From positions 26,022-37,826 of the forward strand of contig MU631373.1 of NCBI GenBank assembly GCA_026770615.1: a stretch of DNA of 11,805 bases, in the 5' to 3' direction. The DNA is from Pavlovales sp. CCMP2436 (Eukaryota; Haptophyta; Pavlovophyceae; Pavlovales). Shown piece after piece: positions 1 through 5,727 of the stretch. Within the stretch, counting starts at the first letter, position 1. Every line of letters starts with the position of its first letter. The position numbers and the translations under genes were made by a program. The notes beneath the pieces are model-generated. The model was not told the DNA's origin. It was given only the letters and a program-made list of their open reading frames with translations, and did not search any database.

Positions 1-73
<73 letters not shown>

Positions 74-82
74 CGCGCGCAC
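1..82 (-). repeat. Poly-G/poly-C tract inside the truncated last intron of the membrane-protein gene
   Basis: The first 72 bases are uninterrupted G. On the minus strand this is a C run that begins just after a GTGCGC donor-like hexamer at 82-77, so it lies inside an intron of the gene at 83-959. Other introns in this window also carry C runs (282-373 and 9955-10086), which fits a real intronic homopolymer. A run this long at the very edge could also be a sequencing or assembly artefact, so its true length is uncertain. Confidence 0.7.
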
Positions 83-959
83 CAGGCGGAGTGTGAGACG
101 GCGTAGAGCGGCTCGCAGTTCGGTCCTATGAAAAAGGTGCCCAGCGCCGCCACTGAGAGCAAAGGGTGGGGCAGACCGCACTTGGCCACGTAGACCAGGC
201 CGGACGCGAGGGAGATGGACGTGTCCACGTAGCAGGCCTGGTGCGTCAGGCAGGCGGTTGCGCCGTGGAAGATTTGAAAGCCTGAAGGAGGGGGGGGTGT
301 CAGCGGGCGCCGGAATTTGTCAGAATGCGGTGCGGGGGTAGAAGAGAGATGCAGGGGGGGGGTTGGGGCGTACCGTGGTAGAAGATGGAGGCGCCCGCCG
401 CCACGAGTAGCAAGCAGCCGAGGAAGGGTCGGCGCGAGCGGAACTGCTTGATGGCAAAGTGCACGTAGAAAAAGTTGCTGAAGAGAATGGAGGCGGCCCC
501 CAGCAGATGTTCGCCTGCCTCGGGCACCTGCGGCATAGGCGGAGCGGGGCGAAGCGCGTCAGCGGACGCCGGGCGTTGTTGTGCGAGAGACATGGGCGCC
601 GGGAGTTGCTCGGTGTGAGGCACGTCAGCGGGCGCCGGGGGTTGATAGATAGATGCGGGGACGTGCGATGGCCTCACCGTCCACCAGCTCGGCAACCGCT
701 CCGGGACGGCCGACCCAAGCAACTGCCAGAGCTTGGCGAGGAAGCGGAACGGAAGCAGCAGCAGTACCGACGGGTCCACGCCGGTTGCAACCGACATGGC
801 GGTGGGCGGCGAGTGGACGGCGGGCAGCATCGATAACACTTTACCCTGCATCAGCGCCGAGCTGATAAACGAGATATCGGGACGCGAGGCGCCAGCGGAG
901 GGGAGGAAGAGCGCGACGGATAGCAAACAGAGCGCGCGACCACCATTGGAGCGGGTCAT
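83..959 (-). CDS. Multipass membrane protein, CREST/TMEM8-like, 3' end outside window
   Basis: Proposed exons on the minus strand are 959-678, 527-374 and 281-83; the gene runs off the window through a donor at 82. The ATG at 959 is preferred to the in-frame GTG just upstream. Residues 1-25 look like a signal peptide: a basic start, then a hydrophobic core ending in PSAGA. Exons 2 and 3 give at least three further hydrophobic segments: SNFFYVHFAIKQF; LLLVAAGASIFYHGFQ, containing S-x3-H; and ACYVDTSISLASGLVYVA, containing an Asp followed by small or Ser residues. A Ser-x3-His in one helix and an Asp in the next is the layout of the CREST hydrolase superfamily (alkaline ceramidases, PAQR receptors, Per1, TMEM8/DUF3522), and the order fits TMEM8-like proteins best. 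The terminal His-x3-His helix would lie beyond the window. Splicing exon 2 to exon 3 keeps frame and conserved-looking sequence, which supports the model. The gene is good; the family call is tentative. Confidence 0.6.
282..373 (-). other. Spliceosomal intron with C-runs and CTGAC branch motif
   Basis: The donor GTACGC begins at 373 and the acceptor CCTTCAG ends at 282. The 92-nt intron interrupts a codon after its first base, and removing it joins YHG to FQIFHG in frame. A CGCTGAC branch-point-like motif lies about 20 nt before the acceptor, followed by a C-rich polypyrimidine tract. The unspliced reading frame ends in the intron. Confidence 0.8.
528..677 (-). other. Probable 150-nt in-frame intron (stop-free)
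   Basis: The donor GTGAGG begins at 677 and the acceptor ATGCCGCAG ends at 528. The segment is exactly 150 nt, starts and ends between codons and has no stop, so both spliced and retained forms stay open. Its translation is Pro/Ala/Gln-rich and unlike the hydrophobic exons. It repeats a GGCGCCCGCTGAC-type motif also found in the next intron (variants near 558, 592 and 626, and at 299). I favour an intron, possibly alternatively retained. Confidence 0.55.
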
Positions 960-1281
960 CACGGCGTTGCCGTCTTTTCTTCGGGGGGCGCCGAGATCTA
1001 GTTCACTTCCAGCGCCCTTTCCGCGTCAATATCGCGATTCCTAAAACGGCCGTTTCACCCAGAAATTGTGCGCACCAAAATTGGGTGACTTACTTATTGT
1101 AATGCCTCCGCCCCTAGCCCCGTCCGCCTCTCCAGACGCTTGCGCCCGGATTGAGTTTTGAAATTGGGTGCCTGTATTGAGTTTTGAAATTGACTTACCC
1201 CTATACCGCCAGAGCATTGACTTCCCGCGCCCGCCAGCGCATCGACCTCTCGCGCTCTCTGTGTGCTAACGCCCGCCCGCC
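960..1281. promoter_or_regulatory. Divergent promoter between membrane-protein and Pro-rich genes
   Basis: About 320 bp separate the two divergent ATGs. The stretch contains a perfect 12-bp palindrome AAACGGCCGTTT at 1044-1055, and an inverted pair TCACCCA/TGGGTGA around 1055-1088. A 17-bp direct repeat ATTGAGTTTTGAAATTG occurs at 1150-1166 and 1176-1192 (26-bp period), and related AAATTGGGTG and TTGACTTAC words recur between 1077 and 1197. No convincing TATA box is seen. Its regulatory role is inferred from position and repetition. Confidence 0.45.
1150..1192. repeat. 17-bp direct repeat pair in the divergent promoter
   Basis: ATTGAGTTTTGAAATTG is present twice, perfectly, 26 bp apart. The second copy runs into TTGACTTAC and the first into GGGTG; both extensions also occur together at 1080-1092 (TTGGGTGACTTAC). 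The set looks like a mosaic of repeated factor-binding words or a small duplicated segment. Confidence 0.75.
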
Positions 1282-2934
1282 ATGCCGTCTCTCAAGCCTC
1301 CGCACCTGCTGGGCTTTACGCGCTCGATGCTACGGAATGCTCGACGACGTGTGCGAGCAATACATTTATTGCACAAATTACGTTTTAAAAAGCAGTACTT
1401 TCACTTGATCGAAACGGTCGAGCTGCCTCTGAGACAGCCGCTTGCGCCCGTGAACTCGCAGTTGCTGATGTCCGACCCGTGGAAGGCCCTCGACCAGCAG
1501 AAGGCCTCCGCCGCCGCCCCACCGGCAAGCGCTCCGCCCGCGGGCCCACCACCGCAAGCGCAGTCGCAGACGCCGACGAGCGGATTGGGAACGGCCGCCA
1601 CCGCAGGTCCGCCGCCGCCGCCGCAGCCACCGCCGCCGCCGTCGCAGCCGAGCGGACCGGGAGCGGCCGCCACCGCAGGCCCACCGCCGCCGCCGCAGCC
1701 GCAGTTATCGACGAGCGGATCGGGAACGGCCGCCACCGCAGGCCCGCCGCCTCAGCCGTCGCCGCCGCCGCCGCAGCCGAGCGGACCGGGAGCGGCCGCC
1801 ACCGCAGGCCCACCGCCGTTGCCGCAGCCACCGTCGCCGCCGCCGCAGCCGAGCGGATCGGGAGCGGCCACCATCGCAGGCCAGCAGCCGCCGCCGCCGC
1901 AGCCGCAGCCGAGCGGATCGGGAGCGGCCGCAACCACGGGCCCGCCACCGCAGCAAATGCAGACGCAGCCATCGACGAGCGGATCGGGAACGGCCGCCAC
2001 AGCAAGCCTGCCGCCGCAGCAGCCGAGCGGATCGGGAGCGGCCGCTACCACGGGCCCGCAGCAGCAGGCGCCGCCGCAGGTAGGCGCGCCAGCGCAGGCG
2101 GCGCAGACGGCGGAGCAGCAGCCGCAGCCGCAGGCGGGCGCGGCAGAGCCGCAGCCGCAGCGGGGGGTGCAGTTCCAAGCGACGAGCACGGTGGGCAGGA
2201 ACGGCGAGCCCACGCTCGTGCGCCCGCGCTCACCGCCCGGCCGGCGCTCCTCGTCGAGCCCTGCGCGCCGCACCTCGCCGCTCGTCGAGAATCGGCAGGT
2301 GCGCAAGCTGCTCGACCACCCGCTGCACCCGTCTGCGCCCGCGTGGCCGTTCGCCACAGCACGTCGCATGTCCGACCGGGGCACGCCGCTGGACCGGGGC
2401 TACGTCGACCTAGCTCGCCCTCGCTCCGCCTCGTCCTCCCGCGCCAAGGGCTGGTCGGCCTTTGGCGCGCAGGCCGTCTCGCAGCGGGCGACCGCCGCGA
2501 CCACCAGGTTTGCGACCGAGCCCCGCGTCGCCGCGTGGCTGCAGGACGCCGAGCGCCGGCGCGATGAGCCGGGGCCGGCTGCGAAAGGCTCGGGGATGCT
2601 GCGCCACAAGGCCATCAGCGGGGTCCGCGCGCACCCGTCCCGAGCCGGCACGGCGACGGCCCGCAGGCACCTGCCCCCCGGACACTTTCGACACGTGAGC
2701 GGTTCCGACCCCAACGCCGAAACCGAATTTATCCCATACCCGCTCTTGCATGTCCGACCGATCAAGGGCGGCGTGAGGAACGCGGCCGGCCGGGGGCCGC
2801 CTGGGGTGCCTGCCGGCGGAGCGCGCACCTTTGGCACCGCACGCAGAGAGACGGCGATGGGGGTCGCGCGGGGGCCCAGCGGTGGGGCCGCGCGGGTGGA
2901 GCCCAGGCTTTACTACGTACCGATGACACGCTGA
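1282..2934 (+). CDS. Pro/Ala-rich tandem-repeat protein with basic C-terminal region, function unknown
   Basis: This is a 550-codon open frame. The ATG sits in a strong context (CGCCCGCCATG) about 320 bp from the divergent neighbour. Residues 1-60 are basic and contain IHLLHKLRFKKQYFHLIE; a second plausible start is the Met at 1468 (MSDPWKALDQQK), in which case the AT-richer stretch at 1346-1400 would be leader or intron. Residues about 99-260 are eight diverged units with the pattern (P/T)SGxGxAATAG followed by poly-Pro/Gln. The C-terminal 240 residues are Arg/Ser-rich with recurring words such as PFATARR, FGAQ and TFGTARR. Those words faintly recall the short GxF/ARP motifs of axonemal microtubule-associated proteins, but this is only an impression. 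A GTGAGC at 2695 and an AAG at 2766 delimit a stop-free 72-nt segment that could be an in-frame intron. High GC makes several other frames open; this one keeps a regular repeat and a natural start. Confidence 0.7.
   Translation: MPSLKPPHLLGFTRSMLRNARRRVRAIHLLHKLRFKKQYFHLIETVELPLRQPLAPVNSQLLMSDPWKALDQQKASAAAPPASAPPAGPPPQAQSQTPTSGLGTAATAGPPPPPQPPPPPSQPSGPGAAATAGPPPPPQPQLSTSGSGTAATAGPPPQPSPPPPQPSGPGAAATAGPPPLPQPPSPPPQPSGSGAATIAGQQPPPPQPQPSGSGAAATTGPPPQQMQTQPSTSGSGTAATASLPPQQPSGSGAAATTGPQQQAPPQVGAPAQAAQTAEQQPQPQAGAAEPQPQRGVQFQATSTVGRNGEPTLVRPRSPPGRRSSSSPARRTSPLVENRQVRKLLDHPLHPSAPAWPFATARRMSDRGTPLDRGYVDLARPRSASSSRAKGWSAFGAQAVSQRATAATTRFATEPRVAAWLQDAERRRDEPGPAAKGSGMLRHKAISGVRAHPSRAGTATARRHLPPGHFRHVSGSDPNAETEFIPYPLLHVRPIKGGVRNAAGRGPPGVPAGGARTFGTARRETAMGVARGPSGGAARVEPRLYYVPMTR
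1575..2065 (+). repeat. Coding minisatellite, about eight units of 50-70 bp
   Basis: Units are anchored by GAGCGGATCGGGA(A/G)CGGCC or close variants. Each is followed by a CCGCAGG-type word and a variable CCG/CAG-rich stretch. Unit lengths vary in whole codons, so the frame at 1282-2934 stays open, as expected for a repeat evolving under coding constraint. Confidence 0.85.
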
Positions 2935-3240
2935 TCGACCGGCGCGGGGGTCTAGGGGCTAGAGCTATCGGTCGTGATCGACTGAGATTGTGGCGCGCAG
3001 TCGCGATAGATTCCACGGCTGATGAGTTGATATTGATCATATGTCTATGATTATAGTACTATAACTGTTGAACCATGCTGATGAGTCGCTAATAATATAT
3101 TTATGTAATATTAATAACTATGACTATGAGTATTGCAATAGATCACTAATTTTTTTGGCTGTCATTTTCAAATTTTAATGTCATTATTATGCTTATAGCT
3201 AACTATTAGTTTATGATTATAATTTATACATATTGTTATA
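2935..3240. other. AT-rich 3' flank and spacer
   Basis: Composition drops sharply to AT-rich after the stop at 2934. It includes a perfect 14-bp palindrome TTATAGTACTATAA at 3051-3064 and repeats of TATGATTATA. No gene or clear polyadenylation signal is evident. Confidence 0.7.
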
Positions 3241-3251
3241 ATGAGTGGCTC

Positions 3252-3269
3252 AGCAGTGTGCACACTGCT
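3252..3269. repeat. Perfect 18-bp palindrome
   Basis: AGCAGTGTGCACACTGCT is fully self-complementary with no spacer. It lies about 30 bp upstream of the self-folding segment at 3300-3366, at the border between AT-rich spacer and the accessory block. Confidence 0.85.
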
Positions 3270-3299
3270 CAGCGACAGCAACTGTTATTGTATCCTCGA

Positions 3300-3366
3300 C
3301 CTGGCTCCAGCTCCGGTCATGGCCAGCCATGGGGGTTGTGCATTCAGAGCACCCCTGGGAGCCAGG
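3300..3366 (+). repeat. Self-folding segment containing the left arm of a 5.2-kb inverted repeat
   Basis: Bases 3302-3329 match the reverse complement of 8483-8510 at 26 of 28 positions. The segment itself can fold as a three-way junction: CCTGGCTCC (3300-3308) pairs with GGAGCCAGG (3358-3366), CATGG (3318-3322) with CCATG (3327-3331), and GTGC (3338-3341) with GCAC (3349-3352), the last extended by GGG/CCC. A 69-codon reading frame (3241-3450) crosses it. Its LAPAPVMAS resembles VAPAPVVAS in the frame across the right arm, so a coding origin of the repeat is also possible. Confidence 0.6.
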
Positions 3367-3510
3367 CGGAGATGGGAGTACCGTTCGAAAGCTCTTGGTG
3401 ATGCCCTCACTAGTTTTATAGTCCCTATCGAAGCTTCATCGATTATCTAAGTGTTCTCGACCTATCCATGGGTATGTCACGTATTTAGTCGGCTCTTAGA
3501 ATGCCCCGCA

Positions 3511-3578
3511 GCCCCCCCGAAGCACCTTCGGAGGGCTCCGCCGGAGGCGGCGCCGGAGGCCCTCTCGCCGACAGGCGA
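3511..3578. repeat. Cluster of three GC-rich hairpins
   Basis: Within AT-leaning DNA, a 68-bp GC island contains three consecutive stem-loops. The first is CCGAAG-CAC-CTTCGG, extended by GCCC/GGGC (3511-3536). The second pairs GGGCTCCG with CGGAGGCCC with one bulge (about 3533-3562). The third is TCGCC-GACA-GGCGA (3565-3578). Such runs of compact palindromes resemble mobile GC clusters known from organelle genomes. It lies about 120 bp upstream of the zinc-finger gene. Confidence 0.7.
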
Positions 3579-3698
3579 AGAAACATTTTAGGCCCTTTTT
3601 ATGTGTTTTTGACCTTGTTAGTTACTTTAACCGACTGCACAAGGCACGCGACGAGCTGATGGTGACTGATGGCTCGAGCCGAGTGAGCGGCGCGGCCG

Positions 3699-4930
3699 AT
3701 GCCTGCCTCCGGTAATAAGACGTGCCTATGTGGCACGACCGTCCAGCCGAAGCACTACACACGTCACCTGGGGAGGTGCGACAAGTACAAGGACGTACAG
3801 TCACGGGCTCAGGGCACGGTCTTCAGAGCGCACGTTGAGGATACCGACGCTATCGAGGATGCCGACGACATGGACGATAGCCTCGGCGACGGGCACGACG
3901 TTGGACTGCACGCATCAAAGCGTGCCCGCCCCGTCGCGCAGCCGGTAGGAGGGCTGGGCGCCCACGTACCCGGGTTGCGCATCATGCCCATGCACGGCTG
4001 AAGCGCCGCACTCTCCAGCTCATCCGGGAGCACACTGAGGTGACGCTCGCGCTCCCCTCTGGCATGTGACTAACCCGCGCAGAGCGCATCCGCTTCCCCG
4101 AAGTCGAGGCGGAGACTGCAGCTGCCGAGGCGGAGCGTGCCATCAATTTCGCGCTCGGCGGCCTGGCCGACATGGCGGCGCTCATCGCGCAGAACTACAA
4201 GGCGAGACGCGCCGTGCAGAACGGCCCGCGCACGCGCGTCATCACGGCGATGGCGGGGTGCCTCGACCTTTTGCAGCTGCGCAGCGAGGGCGATGGCGAG
4301 TACCTGCGCGCGGCCGCCGGGCACCTCCGCGTCCTCTCGAGATGGGCGCGGAAGTCTACCTCCACCGTGCACGTCCCCGGCTTCGCTGCGCACGTTGAGC
4401 ATCACGGCGGAATCACGCTGCTGGGCGACGACGTGCTGCTTGGCGAGCTCGAGGCGCTCGCTAGCCGTCTGCGCGCTGCAGACTCGTTGGCTCCGTATCG
4501 CGCCAAGTGGAGTGCGGCTTCGAGCTCGACCGTCATTATGGCGGACGTGTTCCGGTACCCAAAGTTCTACGAGGTCTGCCCGAACTTCCTCTACCTCTAC
4601 CAACACTGCTCGCTGAAAAGCGTGCCAGAGGCAGTTGTGGAGGGCATGGGTGGCGTCTGGGACCGCTGCGCGACGCCCGAGCGCCATCTCACATTTGAGG
4701 CAGGTGTTAAGGAGGCCGTGATCTGCTGGAACGCGCCGAAGCCGCACATGGAATCGTGCATCCCCTTCCTGGACCGTGCGCTGCTGGTGCACCTCGATGG
4801 CAAGCCGCCGCACTTCACGCTCGTCGATGCTGCCGCCTCGAGGAGGGTGGTGCATAGCAAAGTGGTGCAGAAGCACCGCAACGCGAAGCTGAGGCTGCCC
4901 GGTTCACTCTGGGAGACGAGCACGCAATGA
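3699..4930 (+). CDS. Zinc-finger-like protein of unknown function, probably three exons
   Basis: The first exon starts at ATG 3699. Its residues 9-27 hold a C-x-C...H-x3-H-x3-C cluster (CLCGTTVQPKHYTRHLGRC), a likely short zinc-binding finger, followed by an acidic stretch (DAIEDADDMDD) and a basic KRARP. The frame ends at 4001, but a coherent 280-codon frame ending at TGA 4928-4930 follows, so introns are likely. One consistent model is 3699-3944, 4004-4039 and 4085-4930, with donors GTAGGA (3945) and GTGACG (4040) and acceptors at 4003 and 4084; it gives 375 residues in frame. GACTAACC just before the last acceptor resembles a branch site. The introns would be only 59 and 45 nt, so a simpler single intron 3945-4084 is an alternative. 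The main exon is mixed helical with Cys and aromatic residues (YPKFYEVCPNFLYLYQHC) and has no motif I recognise. Codon use is strongly GC3. It could be a host gene or a transposon-borne DNA-binding protein. Confidence 0.6.
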
Positions 4931-5028
4931 AGTTCGCGCCACCCGCACGTGCAGCTACGCAGCGCACTGCGCGCGCACGCTGCGGTGCCGCGCCCGAAGC
5001 TACGCGCGCACGCTAGACACATTTGGAG

Positions 5029-5034
5029 AATAAA
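5029..5034 (+). terminator. Candidate polyadenylation signal AATAAA
   Basis: AATAAA lies about 100 nt downstream of the stop at 4930, at the point where GC-rich sequence gives way to AT-rich sequence. A second AATAAA occurs at 5075-5080. Both suit the 3' end of the zinc-finger gene. Confidence 0.45.
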
Positions 5035-5171
5035 ATTATACAATTACTAAATAGTCAATTAGTATTATATTCAGAATAAAATGGTGTTGGCCATGACTCC
5101 TGGCCAATAGCTCTTTGGGCTCTGAGAATTTGAGGTTGTGTTCATTAGGGCCGTGCACAACTTCTAAGCTT

Positions 5172-5220
5172 GCACACGCGCGCGCGCGCGCGCGTAGTTG
5201 CACGCTACGCGCGCAACTAC
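5172..5220. repeat. CG dinucleotide run and alternative hairpins
   Basis: An alternating CG run (about 5177-5194) merges into two overlapping inverted repeats. One is a 10-bp stem, 5188-5197 with 5205-5214, closing a 7-nt loop. The other is an 8-bp stem, GTAGTTGC (5194-5201) with GCAACTAC (5213-5220). They share bases, so only one can form at a time. The CG run is also a Z-DNA-prone sequence. Confidence 0.75.
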
Positions 5221-5292
5221 TTACCTTGTTTATTATCATAAAATACAAAGGCGCCGTATTTGCACGCCGCACTGTTAACTCTCGCTCAGGGT

Positions 5293-5371
5293 CCCACGAA
5301 GAACTTCTGACCCGGGGGCTGGGGCCCCGAGGGCCCCTGGCCCCCGGCCCGGGGCCCCACGAAGATACTTC
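5293..5371. repeat. GC-rich palindromic element flanked by direct repeats
   Basis: CCCACGAAGA(T)ACTTC occurs at 5293-5307 and 5356-5371. Each copy contains a GAAG/CTTC mini-hairpin. Between them is a GGGCCC-rich block in which 5314-5327 pairs with 5331-5345 (about 12-13 bp, 3-nt loop). The CGAAG-n3-CTTCG core recalls the first hairpin of the 3511-3578 cluster, suggesting related elements. Confidence 0.65.
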
Positions 5372-5417
5372 GTACGTTACGCCTTTTCTCAGAGCCGGTA
5401 TTGAGGTGCCCGCCATC

Positions 5418-5450
5418 CTTTTTATTCTTTTTTTCTCTCTTTTTTTTTTT
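5418..5450 (+). repeat. T-rich pyrimidine tract
   Basis: A run of T and C with stretches of seven and eleven T lies between the GC palindrome and the small open frame at 5468. It could be a polypyrimidine tract before an acceptor (GGCCCAG at about 5463) or a nucleosome-excluding promoter tract; the sequence does not decide. Confidence 0.4.
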
Positions 5451-5467
5451 GGGCACGGCCCAGCCAA

Positions 5468-5701
5468 ATGGCGAAGCGGGCGCGCGGCGGCGGGAGACAC
5501 GCGTGCCCCCGCCGGTGCGGTGCGTGCGCAGGCGAGCCGCATTTCGAGACGAGCGAGATGCAGCAGAGGTTGATCAGCGCGCAAGTCGAGTGTCGTCGAC
5601 AGTCGTGTGCATCGGTCTTAGCGGGGATGACGGTATCCGGGGGCTCGGGAGCTGGTCCCAGTTTTAACTCCGGTCGCGAACGGGACCGGACGTTTTTATA
5701 G
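5468..5701 (+). CDS. Small upstream ORF, 77 codons, doubtful
   Basis: The ATG is in a good context (GCCAAATGG) and the frame ends at 5701, just 26 nt before the ATG of the next gene. The product is Arg/Gly-rich at its start, with C-x3-C-x2-C (CPRRCGAC). It could be an upstream reading frame, a 5' exon of the gene at 5728, or chance in GC-rich DNA. No family is recognised. Confidence 0.25.
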   Translation: MAKRARGGGRHACPRRCGACAGEPHFETSEMQQRLISAQVECRRQSCASVLAGMTVSGGSGAGPSFNSGRERDRTFL

Positions 5702-5706
5702 ATATT
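5694..5706 (+). promoter_or_regulatory. TATA-like element
   Basis: TTTTTATAGATAT is the only TATA-like string in the local GC-rich stretch and lies about 25-30 nt before ATG 5728. If functional it implies a very short leader. Just upstream, CCGGTC and GACCGG form a 6-bp inverted repeat. Confidence 0.35.
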
Positions 5707-5727
5707 TACACACGCACCGCGGATCGG

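Noticed and set aside
1385..2400. Long minus-strand and second plus-strand frames across the Pro-rich repeat
   Set aside because: They arise from high GC and repeat periodicity. They are Arg/Ala-rich or Gly/Cys-rich and have no natural start.
3068..3100. CTGATGAG string (also near 3018) resembling a hammerhead ribozyme core
   Set aside because: No GAAA box and no pairing arms follow at a suitable distance.
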